From the IMG/VR virus record IMGVR_UViG_3300046817_001002, positions 1 to 26,032 of that record: 26,032 nt of DNA; one strand, given 5' to 3'. The position numbers were made by a program, and so were the translations under genes. This document shows positions 8,933 to 16,273 of the stretch, in pieces (position 1 is the first letter of the stretch; every line of letters starts with the position of its first letter). Source of the DNA: a virus. The notes under the pieces were generated by a model that worked only from the letters and a program-made list of their open reading frames with translations, was not told the DNA's origin and made no database searches.

Positions 8933-9463
8933 ATGGCAGCCCCCAAGGCCACACAGTTCAGCGCGGCATTCCCCTCGGCCCCTCTGCTGGATGACGCGAC
9001 CGGGTTGCTGAACCCGGCCTGGCGCGGCTTCTTCCGGGCGCTCTATGCGCGCACCGGCGACGTGCACGGTGTCGACCTCGATGCCATCACCAGCTCGCTG
9101 GTGGAGGCCGACAACGGGCTGGCCACCCGTGACGACCAGCTTGCGGCATCGATCCTCGCCGAGACCGTCGCCCGCCGGGCTGCCGACAGCACCGAAACGG
9201 CGGCCCGCGTGGCTGCGGACACGAACCTGCGGGCTGCCATGCTGCCGTTGAGCGGCGGCACTCTCTCGGGCCCTCTGACAGGCCCGGCGGGCACGTTCAC
9301 GACGCTGCGGACGGGCGGCGGCACCGGCCCGACATGGACGGCAGGGGCTGCGCCGCCAACTGCCTCAGCACCCATTGGAAGCCTCTACAGCAATACCAGC
9401 GGGGCGGTCGGGGCGACGCTCTACGTGAGCCGGGGCGGCGGCGTGTGGAACGCGGTGGCGTGA
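8933..9463 (+). CDS. Fibre-like virion protein with coiled coil, 176 aa
   Basis: Short N-terminal domain (NPAWRGFFRALYARTG), then a coiled-coil segment with ETVARRAADSTETAARVAAD similar to that in the previous gene, then GGTLSGPLTGPAGTF and a C-terminal tip APIGSLYSNTSGAVGATLYVSRG typical of phage fibre ends. The shared RxAADxTExxxR repeat suggests both proteins form trimeric coiled coils and may interact or share ancestry. The start is ATG 8933, immediately after the previous TAG, with no clear Shine-Dalgarno, so it probably relies on coupling. Its stop overlaps the GNAT start as TGATG. Confidence 0.7.
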   Translation: MAAPKATQFSAAFPSAPLLDDATGLLNPAWRGFFRALYARTGDVHGVDLDAITSSLVEADNGLATRDDQLAASILAETVARRAADSTETAARVAADTNLRAAMLPLSGGTLSGPLTGPAGTFTTLRTGGGTGPTWTAGAAPPTASAPIGSLYSNTSGAVGATLYVSRGGGVWNAVA

Positions 9464-9921
9464 TGCGGTTTGCGTTCGACGAGGTGGAGTATTGCCATCA
9501 GGAGCTCGACGCTCTGTTGATGGAGCACATGCCCCGGCCGGCCGAGCGCGAGCGGATGCTGCCTATGCGCGTCGACTGGCTGGCGTTCCGGCGGCTCGAG
9601 CATGCCGGTGGTGTGGTGCTGGTGACTGCACGCGATGATGAGTTTGGCGGCCGGGTACTCGGCTTCGTGCTCTATTTCGTCGTTCCGAACATGCACCACG
9701 CCGGCACCATCATTGCCGCGTGTGACTTCCTTGTTGTCGCCGACGACATGCGGGGTCTGGGGATTGCAGCCAATCTGATGAAGGTCGCCGAGCCGATACT
9801 GCGCGAGCGCGGCGTCAGCTTCATCACGCATATGTTCTGCGTTTGCTACGACACGCAGCCTTTGTTTCCGAAACTCGGTTACGCGCTCATCGAGCAGGCT
9901 TACTTGAAGGAACTCAGGTAA
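9463..9921 (+). CDS. GNAT-family N-acetyltransferase, 152 aa
   Basis: Has the GNAT core: a beta strand VVLVTARDD, strand GFVLYFVV, then motif A DFLVVADDMRGLGIAANLMKV with the acetyl-CoA pyrophosphate-binding loop R-G-L-G-I-A, and the C-terminal LFPKLGYALIEQAYLKEL, where GY is a typical motif-B element. It is inserted between fibre and ejection genes and coupled on both sides (TGATG before, TAATG after), so it is made with virion proteins. Its substrate is unknown; phage GNATs at this position might acetylate a virion or host protein. ATG 9463 is chosen; the frame continues upstream only by reading through the previous gene. Confidence 0.82.
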   Translation: MRFAFDEVEYCHQELDALLMEHMPRPAERERMLPMRVDWLAFRRLEHAGGVVLVTARDDEFGGRVLGFVLYFVVPNMHHAGTIIAACDFLVVADDMRGLGIAANLMKVAEPILRERGVSFITHMFCVCYDTQPLFPKLGYALIEQAYLKELR

Positions 9922-10697
9922 TGGCAATCGCGGCAGCGGCAGCGATCGGCGGCAGCGCGCTGATCGGCGGCATCACCTCGATGATCGGCAGCTCGCAGGC
10001 GGCGAGCGCCGCCAAGCAAGCGGCCAATCAGGCGCAGCAGCGCTACATCCAGACCCGTTCGGACCTGACGCCCTACAACACCGCCGGCCAGGCCGTGTTG
10101 CCGACGATGAATGCGCTGGCGATGGACCGCACGGGTGGCGGGCCCGACTACATCTCACGCGCCGACGCGATGCTGCCGCCGCAGATGACGCAGGCCGAGC
10201 TCGAGGCCACGCCGGGCTATAAATTCGCGCTCGATCAAGGCATCAAAGCGGCGACCGGCAGCGCCGCCGCGCGGGGCTTAGGTGTCAGCAGCGGCGGCGA
10301 TATCAGGGGTATTACGGGCTACGCCACCGGCCTGGCCAACAGCACCTACAAGGATCAGTTCAACCTCGCGCAGCAGCGTTTCAGCGACGTCCTCGGGCTG
10401 AACACCGCGCAGCAGAACAACCTCACCAACCAATACAGCCGTGCATCGGGCCTGGCCACGCTCGGCGAGAACGCGGGCGCGCAGACCGGCACGGTCGGCG
10501 CCAACCTGGCCGGCACATCCGCCAGCATGATCAACCAGGCGGGGGTCGATACGGCGGCCGGCATCAAAGGCATCGGCAGCGCGGCCACGGGGGCCGCGCA
10601 GAACTACCTCGATTATACGAATTTCCAGAAATATCTGGACGCCAGGTCGGTCGGTGGCGACACCGGTTGGTATGACCCAACTACTCAAAAAGGGTAG
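9921..10697 (+). CDS. Candidate DNA ejection protein (P22 gp7-like), 258 aa
   Basis: N-terminal hydrophobic Ala/Gly/Ile segment (AIAAAAAIGGSALIGGITSMI) is followed by a long Gln/Ala-rich helix AASAAKQAANQAQQRYIQ, then TRSDLTPYNTAGQAVLP. The pattern TRxDLxPYxxAGxxA is characteristic of a phage DNA-transfer/ejection family. A further motif, ATPGYKFALDQGIKA...SAAARGLGVSSGG, is also shared with it. Position before two larger Ala-rich proteins matches P22 gp7-gp20-gp16, the three proteins ejected to make a channel across the envelope. ATG 9921 overlaps the previous TAA by one base. Role as a channel component is inference from family pattern and order. Confidence 0.68.
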   Translation: MAIAAAAAIGGSALIGGITSMIGSSQAASAAKQAANQAQQRYIQTRSDLTPYNTAGQAVLPTMNALAMDRTGGGPDYISRADAMLPPQMTQAELEATPGYKFALDQGIKAATGSAAARGLGVSSGGDIRGITGYATGLANSTYKDQFNLAQQRFSDVLGLNTAQQNNLTNQYSRASGLATLGENAGAQTGTVGANLAGTSASMINQAGVDTAAGIKGIGSAATGAAQNYLDYTNFQKYLDARSVGGDTGWYDPTTQKG

Positions 10698-10703
10698 GCG
10701 CTC

Positions 10704-12251
10704 ATGAGCGACAGCATCAACGCCTTGATCGCCGGGCAGCACAACGCCAGCGTGATAGACAGCCTCGCTAACCCGCCGCAGGTGAATGTGCTGGGCTCGA
10801 TCACGCGCGCCAGCGAGGCGGCGCAGGGCGTCATGCGCATGCGCGCGCTGCAATCGCAGCAGGCGTGGGGCGAAGCGCTGCAGCAGGCGACCGGCTCCGA
10901 CGGCACGGTCAACTATCCTCTGGCGACGTCGATCGCGGCCGGGCGCCCGGATGCGGCGATGGGCATGGCGGCCGGATTGGAGGGCGCGTCGGGGCGGATG
11001 AACGAGCAGGTCAGCCGGGGGCACATGCTGCTGGGTATGATGCACGGTGCTGTTGGCGCGCTCGATGAAACCACCACTCCACCTGCACAGCTGCGAACAC
11101 AGCTCAACGCCACGTTCGACAGGCTTGAAGCGGCCGGTGCGCCGAATGTGGCGCAGGAACGAGCGTTGATCCCGAAGAACGATGCCGATCTGCCTACCTT
11201 TATTCAGCAACTCAGGCGGTCGGGGGACGCGGCAGTTAGTCAGACTGGCCTACTGTATGGCACTACCGGGCAAGTTTCGACTGGAGGCGCTTCGGTGCCG
11301 TATGTGCAGGCACCGGCGAGCCGAGGTGGTGTGGTCACCGCTGCGCCGGGGGCAATCCAGATGGGCCTGACGCCCCAGGAGGCGACCGAGATTGTCCAGG
11401 TCCCTGAGCGTGATGCGCAGGGCGTGCCGACCGGCAAGACAATCCCGATGGCGAAGGGCGAGCTTTACGACATGCTGAAGATACCCTGGCGCGGTGGCGG
11501 GGCCGCCGGTCCTGCTGCGACGCCGGCCAAGCCAAACAAGCCAGCCCCCGCTGCAGCACCGGCAGTAACACCAGCGGCAGCGCCAGCCTCAGCCGCGACC
11601 GCGCTGCCGGGGTGGCGTGCCGATTTGACGATATCCCCAGACGAAAAATTCAGGCTCGACCAGGCGGGGGGACAGTTCCAAAAAGAAGGGGATGCGGGAG
11701 CGGCTGCGGTTCAGCAATCGGCATTGCTCGGCAACATGCTTGCAGACTTGGCTGGATTTACTCCAGGCAAGGGCGCGGACTGGCTGCAGCAACTCCAAAG
11801 CAGGGCACAATATTGGGCGCCAGGGCTGGCAAAATCTCTCAACATTGAACCTGGCGCTCTTTCCGCCAAGGAAGGTTTTGATAAGTTCGCGGCGCAGATA
11901 GCCAACGCACAAGGCGCGCAAAGCGATAAGAGACTGGCTGTCGTGGAAGCAGGCACGCCTCATTCGGAGATGACGCCGGCAGGTGTGGATAAGATCATGC
12001 GCCAGCTACAGGGCAACTCGGATTATATGCAATATCGTGCGAAAGCTGCAGCCAACTATCCGAAACAGTATGACTATCGCAGGTTTCAAATCGAGATGCA
12101 GGACCTCGATCCGCGCGTGTTCCAGATGGCACGCATGACCGACCCGCAGCGAAAAGAATATTGGACACAACTGGATAGTGCCGCCAAGACCGAGGTGGGG
12201 AATGCTATCCGGAAGAAGGTCGAATTTGATAAGCGGTTGACAGGTAAATAG
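10704..12251 (+). CDS. Candidate internal virion / ejection protein, 515 aa
   Basis: Second of three consecutive Ala/Gln-rich virion proteins. The N-terminal half is helical (VNVLGSITRASEAAQGVMRM..., then GMAAGLEGASGRMNEQVSRG); an Ala/Pro-rich linker covers about residues 270-305; the C-terminal part is helical and charged, ending KTEVGNAIRKKVEFDKRL. No enzymatic motif is visible. ATG 10704 follows the previous stop by 6 nt. By order it corresponds to P22 gp20, an ejected DNA-transfer protein, but sequence similarity to gp20 cannot be judged by eye. Its TAG is directly followed by the next ATG. Confidence 0.6.
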   Translation: MSDSINALIAGQHNASVIDSLANPPQVNVLGSITRASEAAQGVMRMRALQSQQAWGEALQQATGSDGTVNYPLATSIAAGRPDAAMGMAAGLEGASGRMNEQVSRGHMLLGMMHGAVGALDETTTPPAQLRTQLNATFDRLEAAGAPNVAQERALIPKNDADLPTFIQQLRRSGDAAVSQTGLLYGTTGQVSTGGASVPYVQAPASRGGVVTAAPGAIQMGLTPQEATEIVQVPERDAQGVPTGKTIPMAKGELYDMLKIPWRGGGAAGPAATPAKPNKPAPAAAPAVTPAAAPASAATALPGWRADLTISPDEKFRLDQAGGQFQKEGDAGAAAVQQSALLGNMLADLAGFTPGKGADWLQQLQSRAQYWAPGLAKSLNIEPGALSAKEGFDKFAAQIANAQGAQSDKRLAVVEAGTPHSEMTPAGVDKIMRQLQGNSDYMQYRAKAAANYPKQYDYRRFQIEMQDLDPRVFQMARMTDPQRKEYWTQLDSAAKTEVGNAIRKKVEFDKRLTGK

Positions 12252-14117
12252 ATGCCGGACCTGACACAGATCACCTCGCCGTCCGGTGCCAGGTTCACCG
12301 TCGCGAAAGAGGCGGCGGACGCGTTCAGCGGGTTCCTCTCGGACCTTGAGAAATCAGGATACAAGATCGATCAGAAGACATCCGGCGGCTACAACTCGCG
12401 CAACATCGCCGGCACCGACACGCCGTCGCAGCATTCCTTCGGGCGGGCGATCGACATCAATCCGGCGGCCAACGCGCGCGGCGCGAAGACACCGAGTGAT
12501 CTGCCGGCGAACGTCAACGACATCGCGGCCGCGCACGGACTGACCTGGGGCGGCACCTGGTCGGGCGACACGCGCGATCCCATGCATTTTGAACTAAGTG
12601 GAAACATGGCAACAAAGAAAGCTGCGTCAGACGACGACGTGCTGAAGCTGCTGCCGGCGGCCCCGCAGCCAACCGCCCCGACCGCGGCTGCGCCATCGGA
12701 TGACGACGTTCTGAAGCTGCTGCCACCCGCGCCAGTTGCTGAAACACCGTCCGTGACGGGATCGCCGACCACCGGGTTTCTCGGCGAAGGTTCGCCGGCA
12801 ATGCAAGCATGGCGCAGCTATCAGGCGGCAGGCTCGCTCCACAATTGGCTCGCGCCGGCTCCTGACACGGAATACAGCAGCACGCCGTTGGTGCCTTTCG
12901 CGAAGGACACCAAGACCGGCGAAACCCGATTGGCGCTGCCCGGCCCGCTTCGCAATTTCCTCTATTCGGCCACTGGCGACCTTAGTGAAGGCATGACCGC
13001 TGATCCGACTACTGGTCGCTTCGGCACCACGCCCGAGATGGGCTCCGCGATCAATATGCTGGCGGGGGCCGGCGCCAGGCCAACAGGGTTTAGTCGCCCC
13101 CTGAGTGCTGTTCCGTTGGCCGAGCGCGAGGCAGCGGCGGCGGGTAAACCGCCGCCAGAAGCGCCGTATGAGTTCCGCGACATCAAACCAGTTGCGCCAG
13201 GCCCGAGCGACAGACCGACCGGCCCGTCTGAACGCGTGCCGCCTGATTTACCAACGGAAGCAGTGCGGTCGTCGGCAACGGCTAAAATAGCGGAAGACGC
13301 CCGCTACGGTGATGTGACCAGATCGTCGGACATCACATCGATGGATGCGGTAAATCGCGCGGTTGATAATGCTATCCCTCAAGACGAGGCCGCAGCCGCG
13401 CGCCGGGAATTTGGCAAGGATAGTGTGGTCACAAAACAGATTGACAATTTGCAGGGCATCAAAGACCGCGAGCTGACCGTGCAGAGATGGAAGGGATATG
13501 ACCAATCGTTTTCTGACGATATTCAAACGCTAATTAAACAAGGCAACAGCGCCGCCGCCCGACAACTGCAAATCATTCAACAGCGAATGCGCAACCAAAT
13601 CGAAAACCCATTCGGGGATGATCTGACATCGGGGGACGGCAATGGGTTTGCTAGCCTCAAGGCTGCCCGGCAGACGAGTGCGCAGCGACAGAAGATGGAA
13701 GACGTTGAGCGCATGATGGCTCTGGCGAAGGGTCGGAAGGTGCCGCAAACGTCGGTGCAAAGCCAGATCACGAATTTCAAGAACAATGAAGCGAAGTCGC
13801 GTGGCTGGAGCGATGACGAAATGGCTGCGCTGACAAAGGCTGCCGAAACTGGCGAGTTTGGGGATTTGATGCACACGCTGGGGAGCAAACTTGCTCCTGC
13901 GATAGGGTTGGGCCCGGCAATTGCTGAGAGCCTGTTTACACATCAGGCTCCATCTGCCCTTGGTATGGCCGCCGGCGTCCCCGTGGCAACTGCCACATAC
14001 TACCTCGGAAAGGGTGCACGCGGCATCGAGAACATGCTGTTAAGGCGGCGGATGCAGAATGCCCTGGATGTCCTCGGGCAAAGTGTTCCGACCAATCCAC
14101 TAAACATGCCGCCGTAA
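12252..14117 (+). CDS. Ejection protein with N-terminal M15-type peptidoglycan peptidase domain, 621 aa
   Basis: Residues 35-118 match a VanY/M15 D-Ala-D-Ala carboxypeptidase-like fold: SGGYNSR, then SQHSFGRAIDIN (zinc ligands His61 and Asp68) and DPMHFELSG (His112, Glu114). This would locally cut peptidoglycan during DNA entry. After residue 119 (MATKKA) comes a decapeptide SDDDVLKLLP at 126-135, repeated at 149-158, a Pro/Ala linker, then a long charged helical body with coiled-coil stretches. Near the C-terminus, residues about 540-590 (LAPAIGLGPAIAESL...LGMAAGVPVATATYYLG) are hydrophobic and could insert in membrane. By order it corresponds to P22 gp16. ATG 12252 directly follows the previous TAG. 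Its last 18 nt overlap the opposing 42-aa ORF tail to tail. Confidence 0.75.
   Translation: MPDLTQITSPSGARFTVAKEAADAFSGFLSDLEKSGYKIDQKTSGGYNSRNIAGTDTPSQHSFGRAIDINPAANARGAKTPSDLPANVNDIAAAHGLTWGGTWSGDTRDPMHFELSGNMATKKAASDDDVLKLLPAAPQPTAPTAAAPSDDDVLKLLPPAPVAETPSVTGSPTTGFLGEGSPAMQAWRSYQAAGSLHNWLAPAPDTEYSSTPLVPFAKDTKTGETRLALPGPLRNFLYSATGDLSEGMTADPTTGRFGTTPEMGSAINMLAGAGARPTGFSRPLSAVPLAEREAAAAGKPPPEAPYEFRDIKPVAPGPSDRPTGPSERVPPDLPTEAVRSSATAKIAEDARYGDVTRSSDITSMDAVNRAVDNAIPQDEAAAARREFGKDSVVTKQIDNLQGIKDRELTVQRWKGYDQSFSDDIQTLIKQGNSAAARQLQIIQQRMRNQIENPFGDDLTSGDGNGFASLKAARQTSAQRQKMEDVERMMALAKGRKVPQTSVQSQITNFKNNEAKSRGWSDDEMAALTKAAETGEFGDLMHTLGSKLAPAIGLGPAIAESLFTHQAPSALGMAAGVPVATATYYLGKGARGIENMLLRRRMQNALDVLGQSVPTNPLNMPP
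12627..12725 (+). repeat. Duplicated SDDDVLKLLP-encoding segment
   Basis: Codons 126-135 (12627-12656) and 149-158 (12696-12725) of the peptidase-ejection protein encode the same decapeptide with several synonymous differences, spaced 69 bp. The synonymous changes show selection on the peptide rather than a fresh DNA duplication. Such a motif could be a docking or processing site; that is inference. Confidence 0.7.
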
Positions 14118-14228
14118 ATGCCTTTTAATTGAGGCGCGTACGCTCTCGAAACCGATACGGATCAGGACGCTCGACGCATATACGATGAAGACGACGAAAA
14201 AGGCCAAGAAGAAAGGAAAGAATGTCAT
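14100..14228 (-). CDS. Tiny single-pass membrane protein, 42 aa
   Basis: Starts MTFFPFFLAFFVVFIVYASSV, a strongly hydrophobic Phe-rich membrane segment, followed by a basic tail ending IKRHLRRHV. ATG at 14228 overlaps the TGA of the upstream 46-aa ORF (TGATG), which argues that it is translated. The same frame is open further upstream without an ATG-coupled context. The positive tail should stay in the cytoplasm. A lysis or membrane-stress role is possible because phage lysis cassettes hold proteins of this kind, but no family is recognised. Its end overlaps the convergent late gene by 18 nt. Confidence 0.55.
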   Translation of the reverse strand: MTFFPFFLAFFVVFIVYASSVLIRIGFESVRASIKRHLRRHV

Positions 14229-14368
14229 CACCGCACCATCGCCCGCAGGCCGAACGCCCGGCTGCGGGCCAGATTGCCGACAGCTGGCGGGTTGCCGCCG
14301 ATCACCTCCGGCACGCCGGCCCACAGGGCGACCGACAGCTTGGCGTCGATCGTGGCCAGCTGGCTCAT
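14228..14368 (-). CDS. Small phage protein of unknown function, 46 aa
   Basis: Reads MSQLATIDAKLSVALWAG, then VPEVIGGNPPAVGNLARSR, ending LRAMVR. It is supported mainly by arrangement: its ATG overlaps the stop of the 73-aa gene as ATGA, and its TGA overlaps the start of the 42-aa gene as TGATG. Three ORFs linked this way in one direction are unlikely by chance. No domain is recognised. Confidence 0.5.
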   Translation of the reverse strand: MSQLATIDAKLSVALWAGVPEVIGGNPPAVGNLARSRAFGLRAMVR

Positions 14369-14586
14369 GAGTGCAACCGCAGCAGCAGGGCTATGAGCGT
14401 CCCGCCCAGGGCCGCCCCGGCCGCCAATAGCGCAGCCCCCGCTGTCAGGCCCTGGATCACCAGCCGCCGGGGCTCATAGACGCGCAGCTGCCGCACCTGC
14501 TCGGCGCGCTGCTCGAGGTCGAGGAGGAGCAGGTCCCACTTGGCCCGCTGCTGCTGCTCGGGCGTCGGCACGGTGGTGGCACTCAT
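14365..14586 (-). CDS. Small membrane-anchored phage protein, 73 aa
   Basis: N-terminal half is a charged, Gln/Glu/Leu-rich helix (PEQQQRAKWDLLLLDLEQRAE) likely to form a coiled coil. After YEPRRL comes a single hydrophobic segment (VIQGLTAGAALLAAGAALGG and on) at residues about 43-70. AGGGGA-type ribosome binding sequence lies upstream of ATG 14586. This architecture occurs in small phage proteins near lysis genes, but it is not diagnostic of a holin or spanin. First gene of a three-gene coupled unit reading toward the late genes. Confidence 0.62.
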   Translation of the reverse strand: MSATTVPTPEQQQRAKWDLLLLDLEQRAEQVRQLRVYEPRRLVIQGLTAGAALLAAGAALGGTLIALLLRLHS

Positions 14587-14603
14587 TATGGTCCCCTAAG
14601 TGT

Positions 14604-14619
14604 GCATTGTGCGCAATGC
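14604..14619. promoter_or_regulatory. Dyad GCATTG-TGCG-CAATGC in divergent control region
   Basis: Perfect 6-bp arms around a 4-bp centre, located between the start of the leftward 73-aa gene (14586) and the rightward small membrane gene (14663). Related motifs occur at 14970-14986 and in the control regions at 24723-24770 and 25521-25570, suggesting one phage regulator binds all of them. No clear -35/-10 pair was seen here. Confidence 0.45.
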
Positions 14620-14662
14620 GCGCAAGGGGCCACGGCTGTCAACACACTCCGGGGAGACGATC

Positions 14663-14827
14663 GTGAACATCATCATCGTCCTGCTGATCATCCTGCTGCT
14701 GTTCGGCGGGCTCGGCTATCACGGCGAGTGGCACGCGACATACCCGGCAGGCTACTACGGGGGCGTCAGCCTGCTCGGTGTCCTGCTGGTGGTCCTGCTG
14801 GCGCTGTGGCTGACCGGGTATCTCTGA
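14663..14827 (+). CDS. Small two-segment membrane protein, DUF3309-like, 54 aa
   Basis: Starts with GTG at 14663, preceded by GGGGAG (14651-14656) 6 nt upstream; this decides the start against an in-frame upstream codon at 14600. Two hydrophobic segments (NIIIVLLIILLLFGGLG and VSLLGVLLVVLLALWLTGYL) flank a Tyr/Gly/His loop. This hairpin layout is like DUF3309 proteins. Function unknown. It is an isolated plus-strand gene between two leftward units, as expected for a cargo or 'moron' type gene. Confidence 0.6.
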   Translation: MNIIIVLLIILLLFGGLGYHGEWHATYPAGYYGGVSLLGVLLVVLLALWLTGYL

Positions 14828-14969
14828 GCTGCTCGCCTGCGCGACGGATTATACCAAGGCGGTTAGAAGCTGACCGGGCGCCCCGGCCGCGATGGACCCC
14901 ACAGGCTCCGGCGCTATTGTCTATTTCCTGGACCCCACGAACGGGCCAAAATCCAAGCACGAGATGCAC

Positions 14970-14986
14970 GCATTGTGCAGGAATGC
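14970..14986. promoter_or_regulatory. Dyad GCATT-gtgcagg-AATGC
   Basis: Five-base perfect arms around seven bases; the left part GCATTGTGC is identical to nine bases at 14604-14612. This repeated 9-mer in two nearby non-coding segments supports a shared regulatory site. Confidence 0.35.
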
Positions 14987-15084
14987 CCGTATTTGCTCAC
15001 TCCTGACACCAACAACATTACGCCACTAAGACTGCAAGACAATAGCGGAACTGAGGAAAACCGGGGGCTACAGCGAGATTTCAA

Positions 15085-15116
15085 GACCCCGTTGAACCCC
15101 GGTGAACCCCGGGGTC
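15085..15116 (-). terminator. Possible end of the leftward early operon (GACCCC/GGGGTC structure)
   Basis: GACCCC (15085-15090) and GGGGTC (15111-15116) can pair, enclosing two tandem copies of TGAACCCCG-like sequence (15092-15101 and 15102-15111). It lies 11 nt past the last leftward gene. On the minus strand it is followed only by a weak TTGAAAT, not a real T-run, so intrinsic termination is uncertain. Confidence 0.3.
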
Positions 15117-15127
15117 CAAAGCCAGAC

Positions 15128-15307
15128 TTAATGGCGGACTGTGCCGTTAATGCAGCTGACTATCTCTTCCAGCACGGTGACCGTCCGCTTAAGTACGTCA
15201 CGCAGCCGGGCTGCCTCCTCTTCTTTCCGCCGCTCAATCCGATCCATCGCTGCGCAGGCCAGACACTCTTCGTCGAGCGATTTGCCGTGCGCACACCGTT
15301 TCGCCAT
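15128..15307 (-). CDS. Small Cys-containing phage protein, 59 aa
   Basis: Starts MAKRCAHGKSLDEECLACAA; Cys5, His7, Cys16 and Cys19 could bind a metal (C-x-H-x8-C-x2-C). The rest is a charged helix (DRIERRKEEEAARLRDVLKR) that may form a coiled coil. ATG 15307 has a G-rich upstream stretch; an in-frame GTG at 15328 is a possible alternative adding seven residues. Last gene of the leftward operon. No known family. Confidence 0.55.
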   Translation of the reverse strand: MAKRCAHGKSLDEECLACAAMDRIERRKEEEAARLRDVLKRTVTVLEEIVSCINGTVRH

Positions 15308-15329
15308 CACCCCACCCCGAGCTCGCACA

Positions 15330-15680
15330 TCAGCACATCAGACGGCTCGAAAACTTGAGCTGTGATGCCAGATCATCGACGTCGAGTTTTGTGTCTCCGA
15401 TCCCGACAAACTCGCCTTCATCATCATAGATTTCCGACCCGACAACGACCCCGTTGCCGGCGAACGGTTGGTGACCGCAAGGCTCGAGGTGAAAGAAGTG
15501 TCGCGGCATCTTGAGCAGAGCTTCCTCGTCAACGAAACACACGTCGCCGGTCGGCCATTCCCACGCCGCCTCAACAAACCCCCCGACCAACGCCTGCAGT
15601 GACTTCAGCCAGCCTTCGGATGCGAGGTTGAGCGCGCGCAGCCGCCGCGTGGCGACATCGATAAAAATGACCTTCGGCAT
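15330..15680 (-). CDS. DUF3846 family phage protein, 116 aa
   Basis: Matches the DUF3846 pattern: LKSLQALVGGFVEAAWE (LQxLVGGxIE) after a first strand KVIFIDVATRRLRAL, then CFVDEEALLKMPRHFFH and FAGNGVVVGSE, ending with a strand and TKLDVDDLASQL. The family is common in phages and plasmids and has no established function. ATG 15680 has GGGGAG upstream. It sits in the run of small genes after the PAPS-reductase-like gene. Confidence 0.72.
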   Translation of the reverse strand: MPKVIFIDVATRRLRALNLASEGWLKSLQALVGGFVEAAWEWPTGDVCFVDEEALLKMPRHFFHLEPCGHQPFAGNGVVVGSEIYDDEGEFVGIGDTKLDVDDLASQLKFSSRLMC

Positions 15681-15690
15681 TCAGCTCCCC

Positions 15691-15879
15691 TCATTGCACG
15701 CTCACGAGCTCCCAGAGCGTTTCGCCTTTTTCATTCTTCCCGATCGCCCTGAAGGCGCGACCTTTCACCACAACCCCTTCGACGCGTCGCAGCAGGCGCT
15801 CGACCTCCTCGGCCGTGACGGGCCGATCGGTATCCATGCGCAGCACCTTGCGCAGCAGGGCTTTCTGGGCATCGGTCAT
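15691..15879 (-). CDS. Small phage protein, 62 aa
   Basis: Starts MTDAQKALLRKVLRMDTDRP, followed by VTAEEVERLLRRVEGVVVKG and a C-terminal beta segment AFRAIGKNEKGETLWELVSV. ATG 15879 is chosen because it overlaps the upstream stop as ATGA. Helical N-terminus and beta C-terminus; no family recognised. Confidence 0.6.
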   Translation of the reverse strand: MTDAQKALLRKVLRMDTDRPVTAEEVERLLRRVEGVVVKGRAFRAIGKNEKGETLWELVSVQ

Positions 15880-16085
15880 TTCACACGATCCTCTTCGCAC
15901 ACCAGCACATCGGTCTGCGCCGCTTCCTCGGGCGATGCCCCGTGCTGGTAGTAGGCGCCCAGCGCATCATCGGAAAACATCTGCGCCCAGGCGCCGGCAT
16001 CGACCGCTTCCCACCCCTGGCGATCGCAGGCGAAGCGCCGGAACTCGGCGAGGTAGGCCTCGAGCCACTGCTGGCGGTCGGTCAT
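15876..16085 (-). CDS. Small acidic phage protein, 69 aa
   Basis: Starts MTDRQQWLEAYLAEFRRFAC and continues to AGAWAQMFSDDALGAYYQHG, SPEEAAQTDVLVCEEDRVK. Mostly helical and acidic. ATG 16085 overlaps the upstream stop (ATGA) and has GGAG a few bases upstream; the frame before it would run through the neighbour. Function unknown; small acidic proteins in early phage operons are often host-interaction factors, which is inference. Confidence 0.6.
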   Translation of the reverse strand: MTDRQQWLEAYLAEFRRFACDRQGWEAVDAGAWAQMFSDDALGAYYQHGASPEEAAQTDVLVCEEDRVK

Positions 16086-16273
16086 ATCAACTCCTTTTCG
16101 ACCGCGAGCCACCTGGGCATCGTCATGGTCCCATTGACCGGGTCCCATATGACGTCGCTTTTATGGAGCCAGACCACCCGCGAACCTTCCTTGAAGCGGA
16201 TGAAGAACTGGTAGGCCCCTTCGGTCTCGGCCCACAATTTACCGGTGAACTCGACCGGATCGATTTCGCTCAT
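16082..16273 (-). CDS. Small beta-rich phage protein, 63 aa
   Basis: Contains MSEIDPVEFTGKLWAETEGA, YQFFIRFKEGSRVVWLHKSD and VIWDPVNGTMTMPRWLAVEK, a pattern of alternating strands like a small barrel. Start and stop both overlap neighbours as ATGA. No named family recognised. Confidence 0.58.
   Translation of the reverse strand: MSEIDPVEFTGKLWAETEGAYQFFIRFKEGSRVVWLHKSDVIWDPVNGTMTMPRWLAVEKELI

Larger units (their letters stand above)
14828..15127. other. 300-bp gene-free segment with dyads
   Basis: No ORF with convincing start or codon pattern on either strand. It holds a short GC dyad CCGGG-CGC-CCCGG (14874-14886), the dyad GCATT-N7-AATGC (14970-14986), and a GACCCC/GGGGTC structure near 15085-15116. 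It separates the small rightward membrane gene from the end of the leftward early operon, so it probably carries transcription ends and possibly a control site. Confidence 0.5.

Noticed and set aside
14874-14886. CCGGG-CGC-CCCGG as a terminator for the small membrane gene
   Set aside because: Only five base pairs, a three-base loop and no T-run; too weak to call.
14975-15358. 127-codon plus-strand ORF over the end of the early operon
   Set aside because: Opposite to the 59-aa minus gene and crossing the gene-free region; Pro/Arg/Thr-rich composition without motifs.
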